Made by a program: the position numbers and the translations under genes. Under the pieces are notes generated by a model. That model was not told where the DNA came from, searched no databases, and saw only the letters and a list, made by a program, of their open reading frames with translations. DNA of 64,000 nucleotides, from NCBI RefSeq assembly GCF_007565055.1, contig NC_044563.1, forward strand, positions 100,711,489 through 100,775,488. Direction: 5' to 3'. This DNA comes from Rhinopithecus roxellana (Eukaryota; Chordata; Mammalia; Primates; Cercopithecidae). Of the stretch, positions 22,630-33,935 are shown in pieces; position 1 is the stretch's first letter; every line of letters begins with the position of its first letter.

Positions 22630-22923
22630 AGACAGAGTCTTGCTCTGTCGCCCGGGCTGGAGTGCAGTGGCCGGATCTCAGCTCACTGCAAGCTCCGCCT
22701 CCCGGGTTTATGCCATTCTCCTGCCTCAGCCTCCGGTGTAGCTGGGACTACAGGCGCCCGCCACCTCACCCAGCTACATTTTTGTATTTTTTAGTAGAGA
22801 CTGGGTTTCACCGTGTTAGCCAGGATGGTCTCGATCTCCTGACCTCGTGATCCGCCCGTCTCGGCCTCCCAAAGTGCTGGGATTACAGGCTTGAGCCACT
22901 GCGCCCAGACTACATTTCTTTTT
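22573..22923 (-). mobile_element. AluY (Old World monkey AluYR-type) with TSD
   Basis: Alu body 22590-22906, minus strand, poly(T) first, with the 'ggccggatctcagctcactg' box and the 'ggcttgagccact' 5' end typical of macaque AluYR. The target-site duplication AGACTACATTTCTTTTT lies at 22573-22589 and 22907-22923. Confidence 0.95.
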
Positions 22924-23382
22924 AAGAGCACATTCTCTTGTAATTTTATAGGAAATCACATGCTGACCTTAGTGTCCAAGATTCCCTTCCATGGCAGCCA
23001 AGCAGGTCTCTAACTATGTTTATTTCTTTCATCTAAAATTTGAATGCTCTGAGTGTGGGACTCTGCCTTTATGCGTGGGGAAGCAGCACCTTCTGAGAAA
23101 ATGCAACTGGATGTAGCCCTTTTCTGTGAAGGCTCAGAGACATAATTGGGTCAACGCCTAAAGGTGATCAGATCCTGGGAACCTGACTCATGCTTAGTAA
23201 AATGCACAGAAGAACTGGTGTTAGCCAGGGAAAAAACAACTGTCACAGCAATAAAAGATGTAGGACAAGCACACTCTTCTCCTGTGGTAAGCAACATGGG
23301 AAGTTGTTGAGAAACCATGAAAAGTGTCTGCCTCGGAGCCCAGAAATATCTGAAAGCCTTAATGTCCACACACTTTTCCCTG
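22924..23382. other. Single-copy DNA, nothing recognised
   Basis: No supported gene. Confidence 0.45.
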
Positions 23383-23535
23383 TAGCCAGATCTATGAGTG
23401 ATTTGAGATGTTCCTTTGTGAACCTTGACTTATGGCAAGGGGACTGAAGTCTGCTTCTCAGAAGGCTCTCTCCCTGCCCTGCACTCTGCAAGGCAGCGGC
23501 TCCATCATGCAATGAAACTGACTTAGGCTTATAAG
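23383..23535 (+). repeat. Dispersed duplicated block, copy 2
   Basis: Direct-orientation partner of 20745-20902. Similarity begins near 'ccctgtagccaga' and stops after 'gaaactgacttaggcttata'. Confidence 0.85.
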
Positions 23536-24064
23536 CACTGACATGGTGATGAAGCTAAAACTTGTCCTATAATGTCTCATCCCGACAGAGCGTACTCATT
23601 TATGGGTATTTTGCAAGTACGCCACACTTTGTGGGGGGTTTTGAGTAACAAATATTGCTCTGTAATCACATTCTTCACATTACAACATATATTCTATTGT
23701 ATTTTCCCCTTCATGCTGGCTCCTCTGCTTCTCATGAAACAAATCCCAGTTCAGCTTGGATATCTGGATCATGAGGTGTCCCACACTGAGGAGTTATTTT
23801 TTTTTTAATGCTATCTGTCTGGCAAAGGCTTGCAGACTTGCCCTGCCCTTCTAGTTATCTTCTTGGAAATCTTTGGCTTTTGAATCACCTTTTGTGCTTT
23901 CAGTTTAATGAAGCAATTGAAGTATAGTTGTTCCCATTTTATGAATGAGGGTAATGAGGTATAGAATGCTTGCCTGCTAAAGCTGCAAGATGGCAAAGCT
24001 GGTTTCTAGTTCATGTGTGTGTGAATCAAACCAGGAGCTCTCTTCAGTAGCTGGCACTGCCTTT
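23536..24064. other. Unassigned, with a MIR-like relic at about 23925-24045
   Basis: 'cccattttatgaatgagggt' and 'gctgcaagatggcaaagctgg' fit a reverse-complement MIR. Nothing else is clear. Confidence 0.4.
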
Positions 24065-24519
24065 GTTGCAGGATTTTTCTTAGTTCAGCTAAAGACAGGG
24101 TCCTTGTCCATCACAAGGCCACGAAAATTTAGGCTTATAGACAGTTTGAAGGGTGAGTAAAGCAGGGTTTTATTGGGTGAAAAGGAAGACAAGGGGGCAA
24201 CAGGGACTCTCCACAAGGCCAGAGTCCCCTGTTAGAGTGCTTCCCTCTGGCAGTTTGAATTCTAGGTTCCACACACAGGAAGAGGAGGGGCCAGGCTGCG
24301 AACGGGGCAAACTTCCCAAGGACCCACCTCAGTGAGCATTTCTCCCAGTGCGCAGGCCAGTAGGAGTTTGCCAGGGACCCACTCCCATCTTACTGGCTCA
24401 TCTTCATCAGGGCCTGAGCCCTCAATACTCTGGAAATGTGTGAAACATTTCCTCTCCTTCTGTCTTAGCAATAGACCTTCCAAGATGAGTAACGGCAAGA
24501 TGTGCAGAACTACCCACAG
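24065..24519 (-). mobile_element. Solo ERV-type LTR
   Basis: Read on the minus strand it starts 'tgtgggtagttctgcacatc' at 24519 and ends 'agtc...cctgcaaca' at 24065. It has a polyadenylation signal in 'cacccaataaaaccctgctt' (about 24172-24191) and a U5-like tail with 'gctgaactaagaaaaatcct'. The terminal TG...CA and AATAAA support an ERV LTR; the family is not named. Part of it, 24101-24298, recurs at 26149-26344. Confidence 0.65.
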
Positions 24520-24699
24520 CTCCCGCTAATTCAGAAGGAAGTAATTTGAGAATGAATCCTACAGAAAATTTTCAAATGCCTTCTTACAAGTATTAAACAT
24601 TCAGTTACATGATACAATTAACTGCTGCCATCATATCATATGGTAAACTAGCTTGAATAGGGCATTTGTGTACCATGTTACAAGCCATATAGTAGCATT

Positions 24700-24900
24700 T
24701 TTAGGTCATGGAGTACGAAGATAAATGTTGAAATCCCAACTCAGCCACTTAATGGCTCTTTTACCTTGAGAAAGTGACTTAAACTCCCTAAACTTTAATT
24801 TCTCCAGGTGTAATTATTATATGATAAATATCAGTACATCAAGTGTTTTGTGAGGTTTAAATGAGATAGTGTATAGAAAACTTAGCATGGTTGTAGAAGT
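24700..24900 (+). mobile_element. MIR SINE remnant, plus strand
   Basis: 'caactcagccacttaatggc', 'gagaaagtgacttaaactcc' and 'gaggtttaaatgagatagtg' follow the MIR order. Confidence 0.65.
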
Positions 24901-25034
24901 ATAGGTACTAAATATAGAAGTAGTGATAGCAGTAATAGTAATCTTTGGAGGACACTAAAATATTATTACAAACATTTTTCATAAATTATCTCATTGTATC
25001 ATTGTATTACCACCATGTTACACATGAGAAAACA
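24857..25034 (+). repeat. Source-like copy of block B (inverted partner at 26345-26509)
   Basis: The reverse complement of 26345-26509 aligns with this stretch at about 95%, with a 3-base and an 8 to 9-base length difference. The block spans two adjacent MIR relics in opposite orientation, so the second copy must come from this locus and not from an independent SINE insertion. Confidence 0.92.
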
Positions 25035-25138
25035 TAAATGTATAGAACTTTAATCACCTGCCCAAGACCAGGTTAAGTGCCAGAAACGAGACTCACATGT
25101 CCTCAGATTCTAAATTCTCTCTGCTTTCCACTATAACA
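24960..25138 (-). mobile_element. MIR SINE remnant, minus strand
   Basis: 'aaattatctcattgtatcat', 'gttacacatgagaaaac' and 'tcacctgcccaagaccag' fit a reverse-complement MIR. The junction between this MIR and the previous one is part of the block copied to 26345-26509. Confidence 0.6.
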
Positions 25139-25200
25139 AGTGGCCCCAATGGGAAATGTGTTCAGCATTGGTCTTGGTGTGGTTGATGAGATCAGCTTAG

Positions 25201-26121
25201 TGTTGGAGGGTTCAGGAAGGTACCCGGATGCTAGTGAAACCCTAGCCCTAGCCAGTATCCAGGTTCTTGACACCATCACAAGAAAGAATTTGGGAATGAG
25301 TCAGAATGATGCGAAAGACAAGAAGCTTGTATTGTGAAGAGAAAGTACACACGTAAGAGAGAAGTGCAGGCATGCTCAAGAGAACAAGTCACACACAAAG
25401 GAATTTGGGTTTTCTATTTTAATGTGCTCCTCTCAATTAGGGGGTGGAATAATCATGAGGTTTTCTAGGGAAAAAAAAGGTGGTGATTTCTTAGAATTGG
25501 GGTGGCACCTATTTTTATATTAAATATGGGCACACTCAGATCTGTCATGGTGCTGGTGGGTGTGTAATTTAGTATAGTAATGAGCATATAATTAGGTCTG
25601 GATAAGGCATGGGTCAAATCTACCACCATGTTGGACTTAGTCAGTTTCAACCAGGTTATCCCATATCCTTTCTGTTAGGGTCTTATCAGCCTAGGCTCAT
25701 CCTTGTCATTGTAGCTAATTTTTTTTCTTTTTTTTTAGATGGAGTCTCGCTGTGTTGCTCAGGCTGGAGTGCAGTGGCGTGATCTCGGCTTACTGCAACC
25801 TCTGCTTCAGGGCTCAATCAATTCTCATGCCTCAACCTCCCAAGTAGCTGGGATTACAGGTGCACACCACCACGCCCAGCTATTTTTGTTTGTTTGTATT
25901 TTGTACTTTTAGTAGAGACAGGGTTTCACCATGTTGGCCAGGATCGTCTTGATCTCTTGACCTCATGAAATGCCCACCTTGGCCTCTCAAAGTGCTGGGA
26001 TTACAGACGTGAGCCACCACACCCAGCCTGTAGCTAATTTTAACAGCTCCTTTCTTGCTGCCATATGAAATTGCTGCTTGACATTTTCGCGCTTCTGTGA
26101 CCACCCAGTATTCCTGTCTCA
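25201..26121 (-). mobile_element. ERV-type LTR, split by an Alu
   Basis: On the minus strand it runs from 'tgagacaggaatactgggtg' at about 26121 to '...ttcctgaaccctccaaca' at 25201. It includes an R/U5-like zone ('tctcttcacaatacaagctt', 'ctttcttgtgatggtgtcaa'). An AluS with its own target-site duplication interrupts it at 25723-26028. The family is not named and no flanking duplication is evident. Confidence 0.6.
25710..26041 (-). mobile_element. AluS with TSD inside the LTR
   Basis: Alu body 25723-26028 in minus orientation. The target-site duplication TGTAGCTAATTTT lies at 25710-25722 and 26029-26041. Confidence 0.95.
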
Positions 26122-26148
26122 AGATGAAAATGAAGCAAAATTTGTTAC

Positions 26149-26344
26149 TCCTTGTCCATTGCATGGCCACAAAAATTTAGGCCCATAGACAGTTTGAAGG
26201 GTGAGTAATACAGGGTTTTACTGGGTGAAAAGGAAGAAAAGGGGGAAACAGGGACTTTCCACAAGGCCAGAGTCCCCGTTAGAGTGCTTCCCTCTGGCCG
26301 TTTGAATCCAGGTTCCACACACAGGAAGAGGAGGGGCCAGGCTG
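26149..26344 (+). repeat. Patchwork block A', direct copy of 24101-24298
   Basis: Aligned to 24101-24298 it shows about 14 substitutions and 2 single-base gaps (about 92% identity). The piece is an LTR interior, cut at both ends at points that are not LTR ends. Its right edge joins block B' with a possible 2-base overlap (TG). Confidence 0.9.
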
Positions 26345-26509
26345 TTTTCTCATGTGTAAGATGGCGATAATACAATGAGATAATTTATGAAAAATATTTG
26401 TAATATTTTAATGTCCTCCAAAGATTACTATTACTGCTATCACTACTTCTATATTTACTACCTATACTTCTACAACCATGCCGAGTTTTCTATACACTAT
26501 CTCATTTAA
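26345..26509 (-). repeat. Patchwork block B', inverted copy of 24857-25034
   Basis: Begins 'ttttctcatgtgtaagatgg' right after block A' and ends 'ctatctcattta' before a 4-base filler (about 26510-26513). Identity to the source is about 95%. Confidence 0.92.
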
Positions 26510-26513
26510 CAGG

Positions 26514-26748
26514 GTGTAGATTACTGAAAATTAGTATATATTAGTCTAGCTTCATTAAATTCTTACACAGTGAATGTGTATCTGTATTCAGAATTTTATT
26601 TTCCTGTTCTTGGGAAATGATGAGTAGAAGAACATTTATGCAGTCTTGAATTAATATTAAAAAGAAATTGATTATATCTTTCAAGGGTTTATTAAGCAAT
26701 TGCTCTATTTAAGTCACTATGATAAATTATATGTACATAGACATTAAA
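26514..26748 (+). repeat. Patchwork block C', direct copy of 28492-28725
   Basis: From 'gtgtagattactgaaaatta' to 'acatagacattaaa'. Eight substitutions and one single-base gap over 234 bp (about 96.5% identity) against 28492-28725. Confidence 0.95.
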
Positions 26749-26839
26749 TGGGCTGGGGACATGGGTTTCCGAAACTGGAGTTAATTTTACTATTGACTAG
26801 AATGATATTAGACTATTTGTATAATAATGTAGATCTGCT

Positions 26840-27030
26840 TAACACTATGTGCCTAACGCTGTGCTAGTTGCTTTAATCCTTATGATCACTCTCTAAAGAA
26901 AGCATTTATTATTGCCATTTACAGACTAAAAAACTGAATATTAGAAAAGGTAAATGGCTTGCCTAAGGTAATATCTGGCACATGTTTGGGTCAATGCTTG
27001 AATCTAAAGCTGGTGCACTTTTCGATGGGT
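26840..27030 (-). mobile_element. MIR SINE remnant
   Basis: 'gtgcctaacgctgtgctagt', 'cagactaaaaaactgaatat' and 'ggcttgcctaaggtaatatc' follow a reverse-complement MIR. Confidence 0.65.
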
Positions 27031-27054
27031 CCCATTGCTTCTAATGAATGTAGC

Positions 27055-27170
27055 TAGCCCCTAGTTTTCTTGTCTATAAACTGTACCTATATTGCAGTAC
27101 TGTGTGAAAGTGAGATGAGATGACACAAAGTAAAGCACTTAGAATAAGGCCTGGCACATAACAGGCAACA
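27055..27170 (+). mobile_element. MIR SINE remnant
   Basis: 'ttttcttgtctataaactgt', 'gagatgagatgacacaaagt' and 'aggcctggcacataacagg' fit the 3' half of a MIR. Confidence 0.6.
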
Positions 27171-27584
27171 GAATCCTCATCTCTTCCTCTTTATCTGAAG
27201 AGACAGTGGCCCAGAATGAAGAAAGAAAAACAGGTACAGAGACACTGGCTTTATCTCTGAGTGACATCTGCAGGCAGCTCAGTGACATTAGAATTGGATT
27301 TTTTGTGAGTGTCAAAAGGGTCATCACTCTGTGAGCTCTGTGCATAGATTGATGGATCCGTGATCTTCGCAGGATGGAATTCAACAGTAGAGCTAATTGC
27401 TTTAGGAAGTTTACTATACATGGAAATTATAAATCTCATGAAAAACAACTGATGGTGAGAGAAAAGAAAGACACTCTTAACCAGAAATCTCCCATATTCC
27501 ACTCTCTAGCTCCAACATATCCCCTGTCTGCATTACAAGCAGGGAAAGAGGCAAAGATCTAGTATTTTGTACTTACTCATCTCA
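27171..27584. other. Single-copy DNA
   Basis: Nothing recognised. Confidence 0.45.
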
Positions 27585-27900
27585 TCCATCCATGTATCCA
27601 TCCATTCAACCATCCACAGTTATTCAGCAGTTGCTCTGTGCCAAGCTCTCTGTTAAGAAAGAGAGGGGATGAACAATCAGATAAGACATGATCCATGACC
27701 TAAAGAAGCTCATGGTCCAGGAGGGAAACCAACAAATACACTAAAATCAAAATACAGAGCTCTGAGTGCTCGGATAGATAAAGTAATGCCTGGGTCCCGC
27801 AAGATCACAGTAAAGGGGAATTTAAATTAACCAAAGTGTCCAGTAAGTCTTCTTGAAGGAGGCAAACCATGAGGTATGTGTTGGAGAAGAGTGTTAACCA
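27585..27900 (-). mobile_element. L2 remnant with (CATC)n-like start
   Basis: 'catccatccattcaaccatc', 'gttgctctgtgccaagctct' and 'atgacctaaagaagctcatg' match a reverse-complement L2 3' region. Confidence 0.55.
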
Positions 27901-28491
27901 AGGCCCTTGGCTTGAAATAGCAAGGGGTGCTCCATCTTATGAGCCTGTTTTGGAGGGAAGCAGAGGAATATTGTGTGGCTTCATCATAAACTTCCATATT
28001 TGGATGATGCGTCATAACCTTCTCAGCACTTTTACACGAGATCATTCCTCCTATTCTGTCACTTTTGTCTTAGAAATTCTACATAAATCTCCAGTGTTTT
28101 AAAAACATATATAATTCTTCAAATGTTTAAAGATCAACTGCTTATCACTATTTTTACATATCAAAATAAAAATAATATTCTATCTCCAGTGAGGACAGAT
28201 TTGAGCTACTCCAAGATGCAAGTAATGAGGCGTAATACAATTAATAAAGCTAGGCCCTATCAGATCTCATTTAATTTCTCTGTGGTTGTAAAAATAGCAC
28301 AAAGCTTAGAAATATAAAATTTATTCCCTTTTAGAAAATATTTTCCTTGAAGTATAGTAACTTTGTCAGCCCCTCAGTGCTCATATCACTCATGTTGTTA
28401 TGGAGATACTTTCTTAGGAATAAGCACGTGATGCATCACTGTCTAAGAAATAATAAAAGGATAAACATAGCATCAAGACTTCTGAATGCTT
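27901..28491. other. Single-copy DNA
   Basis: Nothing recognised. Confidence 0.45.
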
Positions 28492-28725
28492 GTGTAGATT
28501 ACTGAAAATTAGTATATATTAGTCTAGCCTCATTAAATTCTTACACAGTGAATGTGTATCTGTATTTAGAATTTTATTTTCATGTTCTTGGGAAATGATG
28601 AGTAGAAGAACATTTATGCAGTCTTGAATTAATATAAAAAGAAATTGATTATATCTTTCAAGGGTTTATTAAGCAATTGCTCTATTTAAGTCACTACAGT
28701 AAATTATACGCACATAGACATTAAA
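28492..28725 (+). repeat. Source-like copy of block C (partner at 26514-26748)
   Basis: AT-rich and not a repeat that I recognise. The only second copy in the window is block C' of the patchwork, about 2 kb upstream. Confidence 0.92.
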
Positions 28726-28729
28726 CCAA

Positions 28730-29030
28730 AACAGTATCTCTGGCTTCAAGAGCCTCATGATTTAACTGTATGAGAGACCAGAAAATAAACTGGAGGAGTC
28801 ATGCAGAGTGCTCCAGGAGGAAGCCTATGGGAGACACATAACTAAAAAATCCTTAGGGATGAGAGGAGCCAAGGAAGGTTTCCTAGAGAACATATAAGAC
28901 ATGTACTACATATGACATATAGGACAGCTTTTGCTGGGCAAAGAAAGCAGACAACTATGTACTAGACAAAGAGAGGAGCATGTGCAAGGACATACAAATA
29001 GGGAGGCAGTAATTTGGACAGTATCAACAA
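28730..29030 (-). mobile_element. L2 remnant
   Basis: 'tctggcttcaagagcctcat', 'ccaaggaaggtttcctagag' and 'gaggagcatgtgcaaggaca' match a reverse-complement L2 segment. Confidence 0.5.
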
Positions 29031-29039
29031 ATGATTAAG

Positions 29040-29312
29040 GCCGAATGCAGTGGCTCACATCTGTAATCCCAGCACTTTGGGAGGCTAAAGTGGGAGGATT
29101 GCTTGAGGCCAGGAGTTCAAAATCAGCCTGGGCAACACAGCAAGTCCCCATCCCTCCAAAAAAAAAAATTATCTGGGTGTGGTGGCACATGCCATGCCTG
29201 TAGTCGGTCCTAGCTACTCAGAAAGCCAAAGCAGGACGTCGATGCTACAGTGAACTATAATTGTCCCACTGCACTCCAGCCTGGCTGACAGAGCAAAGCT
29301 CTGTCTCTAAAT
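29040..29312 (+). mobile_element. AluJ
   Basis: A diverged dimeric Alu ('ggccgaatgcagtggctcac', 'gctacagtgaactataattg') with the J-type 'gcttgaggccaggagttcaa'. Its tail is replaced by the tetranucleotide array that follows. Confidence 0.9.
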
Positions 29313-29335
29313 AGATAGACAGACAATAGATAGAT

Positions 29336-29377
<42 letters not shown>

Positions 29378-29383
29378 CATACA

Positions 29384-29414
<31 letters not shown>

Positions 29415-29480
29415 CTACCTAGATACATAGATAAGAGAGAAGAAAAAGAAAGAGAAAGAAAGAAGAAAGAAAGAAAGAAA

Positions 29481-29525
<45 letters not shown>

Positions 29526-29544
29526 AGAAAGAAGAGAGAGAGAG

Positions 29545-29603
<59 letters not shown>

Positions 29604-29626
29604 AGGAAAGAAGGAAAGAAAGAAAG

Positions 29627-29721
<95 letters not shown>

Positions 29722-29860
29722 AGGAAGGAAGGAAGGAAAAGAAAAGGGAAGGGGAGGGGACAAAAAGAAAAAGGAAGGAAAGAAGGAAGGAAAGAAGAAA
29801 AGAAGGAATGAAGGAAAAAAGGAAGGAAGGAAGGAAAAGAAAAGAAAGAAAGGAAGTTAA
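29313..29860 (+). repeat. Compound tetranucleotide array (GATA)n (CATA)n (GAAA)n (GGAA)n
   Basis: About 550 bp seeded in the AluJ tail: GATA units to about 29376, CATA units to about 29412, then GAAA/GGAA units with interruptions to about 29860. The 220-codon minus-strand frame over it is only F/L/S low-complexity translation. Confidence 0.97.
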
Positions 29861-30934
29861 AAATAAATAATTAAAATGACGAAAGTTTGGATCTGGGCTG
29901 GATAGGAAGAATCTCATAGCTTAGGAAAAGATGGAGGACTTAAGCACTGCTAGTTTTAATGAGGTCTCCGAATATATATTGTGCAAAGAAGGTTTATAAT
30001 GAGTTCATGAAATGTCCATGAAATGAGCAGATGAAATGGAGTGAGAAGGAAGGTCATTGGAATGGAGAGGGTCAAGGAACTTTAACAATGGGATACTTTA
30101 TGGCCATCATGTGGACACTGATGTCCTCAAGATGCTAAAAGCTCTTGGAGCTACAGAGAAAGACTGTGATCCTGGTGTCAACACTAAGTGTCTACCTCCT
30201 CTGCTCCTGGGAGCTCCTCCTCTGCTCCTAGAGCAGATTGCACAATTAAGTTGACTGGAATTGTGAAAATCCATGATCTTGAACCTCATTTCCTCAGACC
30301 TGCTAAGGAAGTCTCATATGATTTCCAATTTCCTTCACAACCATTTCCAACCTTCACAGTTCACAAGCCGTATCAGCTTCCTCCTCATTCTCAGCAGATT
30401 GACTCACCTTCTGCCTTACAGACCAAAGTGAGGCCCACCAAAGCAAACATTTCAATTTCTTTCTCCACCTAAAAACTTGCCTGGCATCTACACTCCTCTT
30501 TGTGTCTCACTTTCCTAAGCTACCATTAAAATATGGGATAATAATTATATACATCTAACAATGTTATGGGGGAGGTTAAATAACATATATAATCCTTAGG
30601 CAGGCATAGCATATAGAGATCAATGCTTATTAGTTATCATTATTGCTATGACTCTGGTGGTTGTTGAAACGCATCCTCAACACCTGTCTTCACAGTCCCA
30701 TCCCAGGCTGCCTCTTGGGGGATCCCATTTCATTTATCTCCTCACTCTCCTGTATTTTCTGCATTTTCCTCTCTAGTAGTTTTCATTTCTTCCTCTCAGC
30801 ATATAAGATCAATTATTTCACATCTGTAAAAAAGCTTCTTTCTCTGCTTTTATTCCTCTTCCCAAGTCACTACCCTGCATTTTTCCTTTTCTTCACATAG
30901 AGTTCCCTGAAATCTACTCAGACCTGCTGTTACC
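29861..30934. other. Unassigned DNA
   Basis: 30185-30235 holds a short two-copy tandem of 'ctcctctgctcct'. Around 30690-30930 a faint L2-like pyrimidine-rich pattern is seen. No gene is supported. Confidence 0.4.
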
Positions 30935-31098
30935 CCGGCGTGGTGGCACATGCGGGTAGTTCTCGCTACTCAGGAGGCTGAGGCAGTAGGACCACTTGAG
31001 CTCAGATGTTTGAGGCTGCAATGAGCTATGACTGTGCCACTGCACTCCAGCCTGGGTGACAGAACTTAAACACACTGACAAGCAAACAAACAAAAAAC
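30935..31098 (+). mobile_element. Alu right-monomer remnant
   Basis: 'ggcgtggtggcacatgcggg' through 'actgcactccagcctgggtg' and an A-rich (CAAA)n tail. Only part of one Alu arm is present. Confidence 0.85.
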
Positions 31099-32857
31099 TC
31101 AAAGAGTCTGCTGTGTCCACTTCCTTCTCTTGATGTGAAAATATGAACACACCACATTTTTCCTCTACCCTGTAGAAACTGCTTTTCAAAAGTGCTTATA
31201 ATTTACAAGATATTAAATCTAAGGAATGTTTTTTGGTTTTTGTGTTATTTTAATCCTCAGGAATAGTAACACTGTCAAGAGTTCCATTCCTCCCTCCCCT
31301 CCTCCCTTTCTCCTTGAGTGCTTTTATTTCTTATAACATTAGATCCCCCTGCTTAGTGTGTTATTTAGTACATTGTTAGTCCTAAATAAGTATTTGTGGA
31401 ATAAAAATATATTTGATAAGAATAATATACTACACAACAATACATGTTATCTGGAGAGTAGGTATGTTTTAGTGTCTAAGGATTAGTGTGTCTGAGCTAT
31501 GGACATACTTAGGGTAGGAATCTGACTGCATTAGGCCATCCCCTGAACTGTCTTTTCTTAATGGGATAAAAACCCAATTAGCAAGTACCTAACTGATAGT
31601 ATGTAAAATTATCCAGGTCTTATTCTTTCTATGTTTAGGAGAAAGAGACAAATTACAACAGAACAAGCTCATTTACCATAAAATTTGTCTTATTTTATTT
31701 TTCACTACCTCATAAAATGAAAGTGCTGAAAAACAATTTCCTGGCTGATTCACAGTTAACAAATACTGGGTGAAATTCCAGTGTATCCTTTTATAAATCC
31801 GATGCAAAACAAAAGGTCATTTCATGTTTCCCAGCTGCCAGTGGACTGTGGTAAGGTATACCTGTTTAGGATATCTCAAATTCCTGATTAGCATATGTGG
31901 AACTTGCAATTGTAGTACAATAAATATCTCATTGAAAACGCTCTGTGCTGCTTTTCTGATCACAGTCTTTGTATATACAAGTACAGCTGAATCAAATGCA
32001 ACAACACAGACAGCCAGTCAGCTTCTCTATGGCTTGTTACTGTTACCCTACAAACAGTAGAATAAGTATTTCTGGACCCACTCTATTCATGAGATGATAA
32101 ATGAAGTTACCACATCTGTTGTGCTGCCAATTCATTCATGGAATTATTCACTCATTCGTGTTTTCACATATGCTTCAAATGGACTAGGCTGAATCATTTC
32201 TGTAGTCACATGGACTTGGTCCTAGTGAATCCTAATTACAGAATCCCCAGTAACATCTACATGGCAGCAAAGCTATACCATGGAGGAACCGATTCCTTTA
32301 TATCTGAACTTTCTATTCCAGATGACACAGTTCTAATTCAGGTCTTTATTGCCCCTTACTTAGACTAGGATAATCATGTTCTAATGAATGTCTCAGATTG
32401 GCTTCTCTGGAAAAGAAATTGAGATGTCGTTTAAGGTGCCAAATATTGATTAAAGTGTGCCCTTGGGATCAACACCTGTGGCAAGGAGAGGAAGGAACCT
32501 GAGTGCATAGAGATAAAATCAGGTCTAAGGTCAGCCCAAGTCCACCACCTACCCCAGGAGAAGCTCAGAAGCTAGATAGACACTGCAGGGTTGTCCCAGT
32601 TTGGGCCAGTATGTCCAGGCCTTTATGCTTACACATACATCAGTCAACAGAAGTGAGCCACTACTCCAAGGGGTCTGCCATTGGCTGAGAGAACTCTCGG
32701 TACGTGAGCCAATCCACGACAAGTCTGACAACAGAAGGCTGTCTATGATCAACACTCCCAGGAGAACTGCCCCACTTGGGCAGCATATCCCTCTGTTCGT
32801 GATAGCTAGCCTTCCTCTTTTCACCTCTCCCTATTGTAATTTAGCACATACATTTTT
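31099..32857. other. Mostly single-copy DNA
   Basis: 32383-32830 looks like an old unnamed repeat. No frame shows a recognisable domain. Confidence 0.4.
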
Positions 32858-33275
32858 CCCATATTAATCTTCCAACAACCCAGGTTTGGTAACGCAACTC
32901 CATTGCTCAAAAACCTTCACAGGCTTCCATCATACACATCACATTTAGCTAACTCTCCATTATTTCACCGAAGCCACCTCTCTAGGTTTTATCCACAGTA
33001 CTCACTTACACATCTTCCATTAAGCAAAACCACTATTCCCTAAGACAGTTCAGGGTACTATTGTTGCCAGATGAATGGTGTGTATGTCAGAGCAGTGGTG
33101 GACAAGCAGGGAAGTCATTTTTGTGAAAAATTTTTGTGCATGCCCCATCCTTGACTTGTACCTTTGCTTCGAATGTTTCTTCTCTATGTGTCCCTACCCC
33201 CAATTTCTAACTTTAAAAAATTCTATTGTTCTTCAGGGCCCAACTTATGCCATTTCTTCCATGTAATTCCTCAGG
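32858..33275 (+). mobile_element. L2 fragment
   Basis: 'ctccattgctcaaaaacctt', 'cacaggcttccatcata' and 'cagggcccaacttatgccat' follow the L2 3' order on the plus strand. Confidence 0.65.
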
Positions 33276-33799
33276 TAGGGGATGCCCAGTTGCTGTTTAT
33301 GAACCAGGATATTTAATATTAAATTTTACAGAGTTTGGCATGCTACAATGCATCTCTCCCTTCCCCTCCAAACTACAGACTGCCTTCTGTGGGTGATGCT
33401 TCAGAGACATCACAGACAGGGACTATGATAAATGACTTAAACATCTCAGAGACAAGAGGACAGAATGGCCATGGTGGGGAAGACCTGAATAGGATCAAGC
33501 GTTCTTAGAAATATGAAACTGGAGTGGGATAGAACTATTAAAATTTAAAGCCTTGTCAAATTGCTAACATTGTACAAGGCATTGTACTCCTCCAATACAT
33601 GGAATACGACCCTCTAACAATTTAAATTTTAATTAGTAAACTAATGAGTGACTCCATGAATTCAGACCTGGGAAGTGCATACACTAGTTGGGTTTATAGT
33701 TGGGTTTCATGTATAAGATGAGGAGGACGGATTAGATGTTTTCAAAGAGTGTTTCATGTGCTACAACCTGGCGACCTAGGTCACACTTTGTATTTGTAT
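33276..33799. other. Unassigned DNA
   Basis: Nothing clear. A MIR-like word occurs at about 33710-33740. Confidence 0.4.
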
Positions 33800-33935
33800 G
33801 GTCACTTTGTTTATGTTCACGTTTATGAGCATTTTGTGGGCACAGGCTGTACCTAGTTCATCTTCCTATGTTGACACAGTGTCTTACACATAGCAGATAT
33901 GCAGTAAATACTAATTAAAGGAATCTTCCTCCTAA
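33800..33935 (+). mobile_element. L2 3' end
   Basis: 'gggcacaggctgtacctagt', 'cacagtgtcttacacatagc' and 'agtaaatactaattaaagga' form the L2 terminus. It may belong with 32858-33275. Confidence 0.6.

Noticed and set aside
29255..29917. 220-codon minus-strand frame
   Set aside because: It translates a tetranucleotide array into F/L/S/Y repeats and has no protein character.
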